Source: an uncultured Oscillospiraceae bacterium (lineage in GTDB: Bacteria; Bacillota; Clostridia; Oscillospirales; Acutalibacteraceae). Taken from it: DNA of 35,472 nucleotides. The notes beneath the pieces were generated by a model. That model was given only the letters and a program-made list of their open reading frames with translations, ran no database searches and was not told where the DNA came from. Each line of letters opens with the position of its first letter. Within the stretch, counting starts at the first letter, position 1. Where the stretch lies: the NCBI GenBank assembly GCA_900547445.1, contig URGJ01000017.1, positions 1 through 35,472 on the forward strand. The letters run 5' to 3'. Shown in pieces: positions 22,197 through 29,488 of this stretch. The position numbers and the translations under genes were made by a program.

Positions 22197-22698
22197 CGGT
22201 ATGCTCCGAGGGATTTTTAAGCTTTTTCTGCTTTTCCTCGCGTACGGCGTCCAAAATAAAGTAAAGTATCAAAAGCCCAGCGCCGACAACGATAGCACAG
22301 TCGGCGACATTAAATACAGGGAAAGAGGGGAAAAACTCAAAATGCAGGAAATCGACTACGTTTCCGCCGCGGAATACGCGGTCAATCATATTTCCGATAC
22401 CGCCCGACATAACAAGCGTAATTGCCCAAAGCAAAAGTCGGCTCTTTTTGCCGTATTTGACATAAAAAATTATGCAAAAAATCATTATCACAAGGGTAAT
22501 GGGCAGCAATATATATGTTCGCCCATACAGCATTCCCCACGCGCCGCCGCGGTTGTGAATATAGGTAAGGTCAATAAATCCGCTTAAAAATTCCCTAGAC
22601 TCACCCAGAACAAAACTTGTCGAAATATAGTATTTTGTAAGCTGGTCGGCTCCGAGCAGTAAAACTCCGCATAAAAACGCCAATATATATGAAATCAA
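22183..22698 (-). CDS. lspA: Lipoprotein signal peptidase II
   Basis: The 171-aa membrane aspartyl protease cleaves the signal peptides of diacylglyceryl prolipoproteins. It has four hydrophobic segments, GADQLTKYYI (16-25), NRGGAWGM (49-56), GNMIDRVFRGGNVVDF with catalytic D116, and FNVADCAIVVGAG with catalytic D133. The start is TTG at 22698, supported by AGGAGGGGAG at proper distance, and no ATG fits. A highly charged C-terminal tail (DAVREEKQKKLKNPSE) overlaps the start of the pseudouridine synthase gene. Confidence 0.95.
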   Translation of the reverse strand: MISYILAFLCGVLLLGADQLTKYYISTSFVLGESREFLSGFIDLTYIHNRGGAWGMLYGRTYILLPITLVIMIFCIIFYVKYGKKSRLLLWAITLVMSGGIGNMIDRVFRGGNVVDFLHFEFFPSFPVFNVADCAIVVGAGLLILYFILDAVREEKQKKLKNPSEHTDGKD

Positions 22699-22725
22699 AC
22701 GCTCCCCTCCTGTTTGCTCTAAAAA

Positions 22726-23490
22726 TTATTCCTCGGTGGGTGTATCGCCAGTCACCATAAAGCCCTTGTCAGACTTTACGGCTCCGGCGCTGTTATCAGC
22801 CTTAACCGCATTATTTACCGCGGGCTCGGTTATTCCGCCCGCCGCCGCGATAAAATCTTCGGGCTTAGGCGCCTTATCCACCGCCGCGGATACCACCTCG
22901 GCAATACGCTTAGGATCCATAGGAGCAGTATCGGGCAGAGCCTTAAGCAATTCGAGATGCTCCTTATATTTAGCGGAAACCGCCGCCTTAAAGGCGGACA
23001 TTTCCATTTTAAGCCTGTCATAAAGCAGCTGCTGACGTGCCACGCTGTCCTCCGCGGCGGCTTTCATACTGTCCGCCTTAATCTGCGCGGTCTTAACCAT
23101 ATCCGCAAGCTCGTTTTCAAGCTTTGCCTTGCGCTCCTGCGCCTTAAGCTCAAAGGCGGTTGCAAGCTCCTTTTCCTTCGCGGTAATGACATCGATATTA
23201 GCTTCGGCATTCTTTACTATTTGCTCGCTCTTCTGCTTTGCCTCGTCAACAATCTGGTCGGCAAGCTTTTGTGCTGAAAGCAGTACGTTCTGAATACTGT
23301 TCTGGGAGCTTTTAAGGCTTTCGATTTCCTTGTTCATAGCCTCAATTTTCGCTCTGTACTCCTTAATTGCACGGTCAAACTGGGCATAGTCCGCCTCAAT
23401 TTTATCAAGAAGAACGTCAACCTCCTCCTGCTTGTAGCCGCCCATTGCCTTTGTAAATTTAACATTCCTGATTTCAGCAACGGATAACAT
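22726..23490 (-). CDS. divIVA: DivIVA domain protein
   Basis: The 254-aa protein has the conserved N-terminal DivIVA lipid-binding domain: VAEIRNVKFTKAMGGYKQEEVDVLLDKIEADY (about 4-35). A long coiled coil, rich in alanine, lysine and glutamate, follows to about 185, then a probably disordered proline/alanine-rich tail. DivIVA family proteins bind curved membrane at division sites and poles and recruit division, chromosome or wall factors. Its place after sepF and ylmH is conserved in Bacillota. AGGAGGCAA precedes the ATG. The length exceeds the 164-aa Bacillus protein because of the coil and tail. Confidence 0.93.
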   Translation of the reverse strand: MLSVAEIRNVKFTKAMGGYKQEEVDVLLDKIEADYAQFDRAIKEYRAKIEAMNKEIESLKSSQNSIQNVLLSAQKLADQIVDEAKQKSEQIVKNAEANIDVITAKEKELATAFELKAQERKAKLENELADMVKTAQIKADSMKAAAEDSVARQQLLYDRLKMEMSAFKAAVSAKYKEHLELLKALPDTAPMDPKRIAEVVSAAVDKAPKPEDFIAAAGGITEPAVNNAVKADNSAGAVKSDKGFMVTGDTPTEE

Positions 23491-23501
23491 TTTATTGCCT
23501 C

Positions 23502-24236
23502 CTAAATATATTTCTTATAATTTAATACAATCCTATTCTTTCTGGTCCTGCCGTCAAGTGAGCCAATTAAAAACCTACCCTTGCCCCGCACCGATATTAT
23601 ATCCCCCTCGGCGACCGATTTTGAAGGCTTGGTTACGGTAACGGAATTAACCGTTACAATACCCTCCGCCAAAGCGCCGAGCGCACCCGAACGCGAAAAG
23701 CCGCACAAAGCGGATATTACGCAGTCAATTCTATCCGAAGCGGCGGTATCGGTAAATTCGGCAAGGCTATCGCCCTTAGGCAACGGCTCGGTATATCCGT
23801 CGGTCACAGCGACACCAGTCCGTCCTATTTTTGTGACCTGAGATTTTATGTACTCGCGAATTTCTTCGGTTACAAAAACTACGGCGCGGCCATGTTCGGT
23901 CAAAATATCCCCCACTGTCTCCCGCTTTATGCCGAGCGCCATAAGCGAGCCCAAAAAATCACGGTGGGAAAGTTTATCGTTTTCACGGTACTTAAAGGTA
24001 AGCGCGCTTATGGGAAAGGAATTTTCCTGTGCCCAGTCGGGGAAACAGCCGAGCATTACCCTTTCGGCTCCCTCGTATCCGCCGTAAAACTCCGTGCGGC
24101 AGGGCGCGTTTTTAAGTAACTGACGCGCCAAAACCGCCTCGGCGGCTGAAAGAAAGCCTATATATTTCGGTTTTGAGGTTTTGGCGCAAAGTTCTGCTGA
24201 GTCCTTAATTCTTGCCCTTAAAAGCTCGGTTTCCAT
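23502..24236 (-). CDS. ylmH: YlmH family S4-domain RNA-binding protein
   Basis: The 244-aa protein has an N-terminal domain of the YlmH type and a C-terminal S4 RNA-binding domain at about 180-235 (GALGALAEGIVTVNSVTVTKPSKSVAEGDIISVRGKG). YlmH has been linked to ribosome-associated quality control and lies in the division cluster of Bacillota. Its ATG shares the last base of the sepF stop (TAATG). Usually ylmG lies between sepF and ylmH; it is absent here. Confidence 0.92.
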   Translation of the reverse strand: METELLRARIKDSAELCAKTSKPKYIGFLSAAEAVLARQLLKNAPCRTEFYGGYEGAERVMLGCFPDWAQENSFPISALTFKYRENDKLSHRDFLGSLMALGIKRETVGDILTEHGRAVVFVTEEIREYIKSQVTKIGRTGVAVTDGYTEPLPKGDSLAEFTDTAASDRIDCVISALCGFSRSGALGALAEGIVTVNSVTVTKPSKSVAEGDIISVRGKGRFLIGSLDGRTRKNRIVLNYKKYI

Positions 24237-24715
24237 TAAAAATAGCCTTTGCTTCCATCGTCAAAATCGTCAAGCATTAACTCGCCCATAACGTCCACGT
24301 CTGTGGGAACTATTATAAAGGTGCTGTTTGCAACCTTGCGTATATTGCCGTTGTTAGCATACGCAACACCGCTTAAAAAGTCAATAATTCTGCGCGAAAC
24401 ATCACGGTTTGCCGCCTCAAGGTTTAAAACGACCGTCTTTTTTGCGTTCAAATGGTCGGCAATGGAGGTTACATCCTCAAAGCGGTCGGGCTTAACGAGG
24501 ACTACCTGCATCTGAGACTGGTTAAAGCTTACGGTTTTACCTTTTCCGCCCGCGCGTACGGTCGGCTCGGTGCGTTTCGGTTGTGTCTGCTCATAGGAAG
24601 GCGCCTTTTTGGGCTTCTCAGCGGGCTTTTCCTCTTCTACATCTTCGATCTCATCGTCAAATTCGTCTTCTTCCGGTATGCTCATAATATTCTTTATGCT
24701 GTCTAAAAGTCCCAT
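24236..24715 (-). CDS. sepF: Cell division protein SepF
   Basis: The 159-aa protein has the short N-terminal membrane-binding helix MGLLDSIKNIM, an acidic and proline-containing linker (15-70) and the conserved C-terminal SepF domain from about 78 (MQVVLVKPDRFEDVTSIADHL, KTVVLNLEAANRDVSRRIIDFLSG, FIIVPTDVDV). SepF anchors FtsZ at the membrane and forms arcs at the septum. AGGAGCAG precedes the ATG. It is followed directly by ylmH and preceded by yggS, matching the ylmE-sepF order of Bacillus. Confidence 0.95.
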   Translation of the reverse strand: MGLLDSIKNIMSIPEEDEFDDEIEDVEEEKPAEKPKKAPSYEQTQPKRTEPTVRAGGKGKTVSFNQSQMQVVLVKPDRFEDVTSIADHLNAKKTVVLNLEAANRDVSRRIIDFLSGVAYANNGNIRKVANSTFIIVPTDVDVMGELMLDDFDDGSKGYF

Positions 24716-24729
24716 TTTTCTGCTCCTTA

Positions 24730-25446
24730 TTATTTATTGTTATAAACCCGTCTGCCGAAAAGCGAAGTGCCGACCCTTACAAGAGTAGCCCCCTCTTCGG
24801 CGGCAATATCAAAATCGTTTGACATTCCCATAGACAGTACGCTCATATTACTATTATCTATTTTTTTATCCCTAATGTCAATAAACAGTTTATACATATT
24901 ACGGAAATATTTTCGGCTTTCTTCGGGCAAATCGGTAGCGGGAGGTATCGCCATAAGCCCTTTAACCCTTATCGCTGGTAATTTTGCAATTTCTTTGACC
25001 GCGCTTTTGATTTCCGACGGTGAAAAGCCCGACTTTGATTCCTCACCGCCGATATTGACTTCAAGCAAAATATCCATTGTAATACCGCGCTTTAACGCCT
25101 GCTTTGAAATTTCGTTTGCAAGTTTCAGTGAATCCACCGATTCAATCATTTCAACCTTGTCGATTATATCCTTAACCTTATTTGTCTGCAAATGTCCGAT
25201 AAAATGACTGTGCGCAGGTTTTAAAAGCTTATATTTTGAAAGAAGCTCCTGCACGCGGTTCTCGCCTATATGGGTTATCCCCTTTTCTATCGCGTAATTG
25301 ATTGTGTCCGCGTCAACCGTCTTTGTCGCGGCAAGCAGGGTTATTTTTTCTTTATCGCGCCCCGACCTTTCCGCCGCGCCTTTTAATCTCTCTAAAACCC
25401 TTTGATAATTTAAATCAAATTCCTCAGCTGATAATTTTTCCATCAT
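24730..25446 (-). CDS. yggS: YggS family pyridoxal phosphate homeostasis protein
   Basis: The 238-aa protein is a single-domain alanine-racemase-like barrel that binds pyridoxal phosphate; family members affect vitamin B6 and amino acid homeostasis but have no clear enzyme activity. K42 in LLAATKTVDADTIN should carry the cofactor, and GENRVQELLSKY, HFIGHLQTNKVKDI, LLEVNIGGEESKSGF and SMGMSNDFDIAAEEGATLVRVGTSLFG are all present. Two adjacent ATGs are possible; the first is used. It lies inside the end of the preceding HlyD-like gene by 23 bases. Confidence 0.94.
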   Translation of the reverse strand: MMEKLSAEEFDLNYQRVLERLKGAAERSGRDKEKITLLAATKTVDADTINYAIEKGITHIGENRVQELLSKYKLLKPAHSHFIGHLQTNKVKDIIDKVEMIESVDSLKLANEISKQALKRGITMDILLEVNIGGEESKSGFSPSEIKSAVKEIAKLPAIRVKGLMAIPPATDLPEESRKYFRNMYKLFIDIRDKKIDNSNMSVLSMGMSNDFDIAAEEGATLVRVGTSLFGRRVYNNK

Positions 25447-26629
25447 AAAGGTTCTTTCCTTTCACGATTACCTCGTCGTAGAGTCTTAACACCGTATCGT
25501 CGCTCGTCTGCTTTTCGCATATAATATATTCGCCGTCCGTAAAAAGGACGTTGACCTCGACAAACTTTACCTGCATACCCGTAAGGACGTAAACGCCCCG
25601 CTTTGAATCCACCACTCTAAGTGCGCTTCTCGGCACCTTTAAGCCGCTGTATTCCTTTTTAACAACCGTCATAGGTCCCGTCCGCATTGAGGCTAACTCG
25701 CTGTTCATATCGTTGCAGGCGAAAAGCACTACGGCGCCGCCTGAGCTTTCGGAAATATTTATTTTACTTACCGTAACAGGAAGCTTAGGATAGCTTTTTA
25801 CAGAGGTGTATATAGTAAGTTTCTCTCCCTCCTTGTAATTAAGGGACTCGTTTATAGAAACCTCGGCGGCGATATACCACTCATAGTCCGAGACTATTTT
25901 TCCGACAACGTTTTCATTCACACTTTCAGCCTTTATGACGTTTAAATATTCGGGGGTTATTTTGTCTAAATTATCACAGGCAAGCGCCTTTTCATAACCG
26001 TCCGCTTTAGAAACAAAATATCCCGACTGCGCCGCCTTTAAAGTACCCTTTGCCGCGGGCAGAGAGGAGGAAAGCTGTTCCCTTTCCGATTTAAGCGCCG
26101 AAAGCTGAGCTGAAAAATCCGCCGTTTCGCCCATTGCCGCCTGCCGTCTGTTGTAGGAGGACAAAAGCTCGTCCGATTTTTCCGAAAAGCTGTCGTAATT
26201 GCCGTTTGCTCCGCTTACTATAAGATTATTCAGATTCTTGCTGACCTTTGAATTTATCATATCAAGGTCGGCCGCCTCTAAATCGTTATAGCTGAGCATT
26301 TCCTCTATATCGTCAATTTTGCTGTTTACAGAATCTATGCGTTCAAGGGTGATTGAAGCCGATTCGCTGTCGTAAATATTGGCGATTACGCCGTCCTTTG
26401 CAACGCGGCTGCCGTCACCTATCACAAAGTGCATAACCCCGCCGCCCGAAGAGGTAACAAGGGTCTCGTTCCTGATTATTATTCCCGTGATGTTAAGACC
26501 GTCGGAAATATCGCTGTAAACTGCGGTCTCGGTCTTTACAGGCTTATAAAAGGAGGAAACCGCCTGATGCACGGCGAAAACCGCAATCAGCAGAATAACA
26601 AAACCCTTAAGCACCGTTGTTCCTTTCAC
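25424..26629 (-). CDS. HlyD-like membrane fusion protein, no transporter partner
   Basis: The 401-aa protein has one N-terminal membrane helix (about 8-24) and an extracytoplasmic part that resembles efflux adaptor proteins: an N-terminal barrel half with DGLNITGIIIRNE and VIGDGSRVAKDGVIANIYDS (about 40-90), a helical hairpin (about 90-190), and C-terminal beta domains. The start is GTG at 26629, which overlaps the miaA stop as GTGA and has GGAGG before it. No ABC or RND transporter gene is near, and its neighbours are miaA and the division gene yggS. Proteins of this kind are found before the sepF cluster in other clostridia as far as I recall. A role at the cell envelope is possible, but function is unknown. 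Confidence 0.8.
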   Translation of the reverse strand: MKGTTVLKGFVILLIAVFAVHQAVSSFYKPVKTETAVYSDISDGLNITGIIIRNETLVTSSGGGVMHFVIGDGSRVAKDGVIANIYDSESASITLERIDSVNSKIDDIEEMLSYNDLEAADLDMINSKVSKNLNNLIVSGANGNYDSFSEKSDELLSSYNRRQAAMGETADFSAQLSALKSEREQLSSSLPAAKGTLKAAQSGYFVSKADGYEKALACDNLDKITPEYLNVIKAESVNENVVGKIVSDYEWYIAAEVSINESLNYKEGEKLTIYTSVKSYPKLPVTVSKINISESSGGAVVLFACNDMNSELASMRTGPMTVVKKEYSGLKVPRSALRVVDSKRGVYVLTGMQVKFVEVNVLFTDGEYIICEKQTSDDTVLRLYDEVIVKGKNLYDGKIIS

Positions 26630-27564
26630 TGTGCATCCTCCCTTTGTAAAAAATCTTCTGTAAGCCTTGCGGCTTCTGTAAATAAATCCTCTGTCTCGTC
26701 GGCGTAAATCCAGTTTATGCGTTTATCTCTGTTAAACCAGGTAAGCTGTCTTTTAGCGTACCTTCGTGTCTGCCGTTTAAGGTTTTCTACCGCTTCTTCA
26801 AGAGTGTATTCGCCCTTTAAAAAGCCCGACAGCTCCTTATGACCTATCGCCTGAACCGCGCCGCCGCTTTGTAAAACAGCGGTTTTCGCTTCCTCTAAAA
26901 GCCCGCTTTCGAGCATAATATCAACCCTTCGGTTTATCCGCTCGTAAAGCTTTTCCCGATCGCGGTAGTTAATACCTATTAAAAGCGGCTCGATATATTC
27001 TTCTCCTAAGTGAGACAGGGCGTTCTGCTCGGTGACAGTTTTACCCGTGGTTTTATACACCTCAAAGGCGCGTATTATTCTGCGGCGGTTATTCGGGTGA
27101 AGCCTTGCCGCGGTATCGGGGTCAAACTCGGCTAACTCCCTTAGCATTTGCTCCGCCCCGATTTCATCAAAACGGTTTTCAAGGCTTCGTCTCAGCTCAT
27201 AATCGGTTTCCTCCTCGGTATATTCGGTATTATCGGCAAGGGAGCTTATATAAAGCCCCGTTCCGCCGACGACAATAGGGAGCCGTCCTTTTTTTGCAAT
27301 GTCCAATATAATTTCGCGTGCCGACTTTACATATTCAGCCACCGAATAGCTAACACTCGGCTCTAAAAATTCAAGTAAATGGTGGGGTATTCCCCGCATT
27401 TCCGCCGTATCGGGGGCTGCGGAGGCGATATGTATTCCCTTATAAATCTGCATTGAATCGGCAGAGACTATCTCGCCCGAAAATCTCTCCGCCAGCGAAA
27501 CGCCGAGTCCCGTTTTGCCCGAGGCGGTAGGACCTACAATAAAAACTGTTTTTATCCTGCTCAT
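26626..27564 (-). CDS. miaA: tRNA dimethylallyltransferase MiaA
   Basis: MiaA adds a dimethylallyl group to A37 of tRNAs that read UNN codons, the step before MiaB. In its 312 residues, GPTASGKTGL (11-20) is the P-loop, EIVSADSMQIYKG (31-43) and PHHLLEFLEP follow, VVGGTGLYISSL (about 98-109) is the family motif, and RQTRRYAKRQLTWFNRD lies near the end. The start ATG overlaps the mutL stop (ATGA) with GGAAGG upstream. MutL-MiaA is a classical neighbour pair; hfq, which often follows, is not present. Confidence 0.96.
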   Translation of the reverse strand: MSRIKTVFIVGPTASGKTGLGVSLAERFSGEIVSADSMQIYKGIHIASAAPDTAEMRGIPHHLLEFLEPSVSYSVAEYVKSAREIILDIAKKGRLPIVVGGTGLYISSLADNTEYTEEETDYELRRSLENRFDEIGAEQMLRELAEFDPDTAARLHPNNRRRIIRAFEVYKTTGKTVTEQNALSHLGEEYIEPLLIGINYRDREKLYERINRRVDIMLESGLLEEAKTAVLQSGGAVQAIGHKELSGFLKGEYTLEEAVENLKRQTRRYAKRQLTWFNRDKRINWIYADETEDLFTEAARLTEDFLQREDAQ

Positions 27565-29474
27565 TGTATCCTTCCGAACTGCTTTTCAAGCTCACGCCGA
27601 CTTATTTCAAACGCTACGGGACGTCCGTGCGGACAGTACATAATATCGTCCGAATAGAGCACCCTTTCGGCTAATTTTTGTTTTTCTTGCGGACTTGTCC
27701 TGCTCCCCGCCTTAATAGCCGCCTTGCAGGCGACCGTGTGATAAAGGTCATCAAGCTTTTCGACCTCGGCGGAATGATTTTTAATAAGACTTTCAGCAAG
27801 CTCGCTTATTAAATCCTCGGCATCGGAGGCGGTAAGAGCGGACGGAACCGAAAGTATCCGCACAGCTGAATTTCCGAAGTCCTCAATTTCAAAGCCGGCG
27901 CGGCTAAGCTCCTCGGTATTCTGAATAACCGCCGAGTACTCCTCTCGGGGAAGCACCGCGGTGACCGGGGTTAAAAGCGCCTGAACCGCGACGCCTTGCT
28001 TGCTTTTTAATTCGTTGAACAAAATGCGCTCGTGCGCGGCGTGCTTATCTATCATAAAAATGCTGTCGCCCATCTGGACGATAATATAGGTCAAAAACGC
28101 CTCGCCTATAAGTATTATTTCGGGACGTTCGTCCTCTATATCCTTTGTTATGTCAACCGAGACATTTTGAGTCCGTGTGGGCTGTACACTTATCTCGGAT
28201 TTTGGAGCCGTCGGTATAATTTCCGTTTTCACAGGCTCTTTTGTGGATAAAACAGGCTCTGTTTTCTCCCCGTGCGGTCCCACGGTTGAATAGTTATCCA
28301 TAAACGCGGGTCTTGACGGACTTTTTAAGGTCGTGCTATTCTTGTTGTTATGTAAACTCATCGACTGCGGATAGGCACGCTCCGCCACGGTTGGCTCTTT
28401 AATTGTCTGCTGGCGGTATTCCTCGGCTTTCAAACGCTGAAAGGGATTGAAAACAGGCTCTTTAAATTTAACCTCGGGTCTTGTATCGCCCTCGGTCAGA
28501 GCGTTTTTAACCGCCGAATACACCGCGTCAAAAATTCGGCGCTCATCCGAAAAACGCACCTCTGTTTTAGCGGGATGAACATTTACGTCCACCGCGTCAA
28601 ACGGAACGGTTAAATACAGCACAAAGGCGGGGAATTTTCCTATCATAGCGCTGTTTTTATACGCCTGCTCCGCCGCCGCAGTCACAGTACCCGAACGGAC
28701 AAGTCTGCCGTTTAAAAATACAAACTGGTAATTCCTTGTAGGACGGCAGGAAACGGGCTTGCAGGTAAGCCCCGAAACGGCTATGCGCTCTCTTTCTCCC
28801 GAAACGGGAATAAGGGTTCCCGCAAGCTCGCGGCCTAAAACGCTGTAAACCGTGCCGCTTGTCTTCCCATCCCCCGCGGTATTAAGGGTCTGCTTGCCGT
28901 CACGAATGAATTTAAAGGCGATTTCGGGGTGGGAAAGTGCGATTCTGTCGACCACAGCGGCGGCGGCGTTCGCCTCGGAAACGTCTTTTTTAAGAAACTT
29001 CATACGGGCGGGAGTGTTGTAGAAAATATCGCGGATTACTATTGTCGTCCCGTCAGGACAGCCCGTCTCCTCATACAGCCTTTCCTCGCCGCCTTCGATT
29101 ATATAATGCGTGCCGAGCTCACTGTCCTTCGGCTTTGTGAACATCTCCGCCTTAGAAACCGAGGAAATTGCCGCAAGCGCCTCGCCGCGAAAGCCCAAGG
29201 TTGCTATAGCATTAAGGTCGGCGTCCCCTTTAATCTTGCTTGTAGCGTGGCGCAAAAATGCCGTCGGAACATCGTCAAAATCAATACCGCATCCGTTGTC
29301 GGTAATCCTTAAATAGGCTATACCTCCCCTGTTTATCTCAACAGTAATGTTATTTGCACCCGCGTCAATGGAGTTTTCCACCAGCTCCTTTATAACCGAC
29401 GCGGGTCTTTCCACAACCTCTCCTGCGGCGATAAGCTCGGCTACCTCTTTAGGTAATAGGTTTATCTTAGGCAT
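27561..29474 (-). CDS. mutL: DNA mismatch repair protein MutL (endonuclease type)
   Basis: The 637-aa protein has an N-terminal GHKL ATPase with E30 and N34 in ELVENSIDAGA, DNGCGI (59-64), GFRGEAL (94-100) and the NTPAR and NVHPAKTEV motifs. A linker without conserved motifs extends from about 340 to 445. The C-terminal domain has the endonuclease motif DKHAAHERILFNE (D476, H478, E482, E488; lysine replaces the usual glutamine), ACKAAIKAG and CPHGRP, and ends QFGRIQ. It should therefore nick DNA, as expected in an organism without MutH. AAAGGAGGCG precedes the ATG, 14 bases after mutS. Confidence 0.97.
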   Translation of the reverse strand: MPKINLLPKEVAELIAAGEVVERPASVIKELVENSIDAGANNITVEINRGGIAYLRITDNGCGIDFDDVPTAFLRHATSKIKGDADLNAIATLGFRGEALAAISSVSKAEMFTKPKDSELGTHYIIEGGEERLYEETGCPDGTTIVIRDIFYNTPARMKFLKKDVSEANAAAAVVDRIALSHPEIAFKFIRDGKQTLNTAGDGKTSGTVYSVLGRELAGTLIPVSGERERIAVSGLTCKPVSCRPTRNYQFVFLNGRLVRSGTVTAAAEQAYKNSAMIGKFPAFVLYLTVPFDAVDVNVHPAKTEVRFSDERRIFDAVYSAVKNALTEGDTRPEVKFKEPVFNPFQRLKAEEYRQQTIKEPTVAERAYPQSMSLHNNKNSTTLKSPSRPAFMDNYSTVGPHGEKTEPVLSTKEPVKTEIIPTAPKSEISVQPTRTQNVSVDITKDIEDERPEIILIGEAFLTYIIVQMGDSIFMIDKHAAHERILFNELKSKQGVAVQALLTPVTAVLPREEYSAVIQNTEELSRAGFEIEDFGNSAVRILSVPSALTASDAEDLISELAESLIKNHSAEVEKLDDLYHTVACKAAIKAGSRTSPQEKQKLAERVLYSDDIMYCPHGRPVAFEISRRELEKQFGRIQ

Positions 29475-29488
29475 TTTTACGCCTCCTT

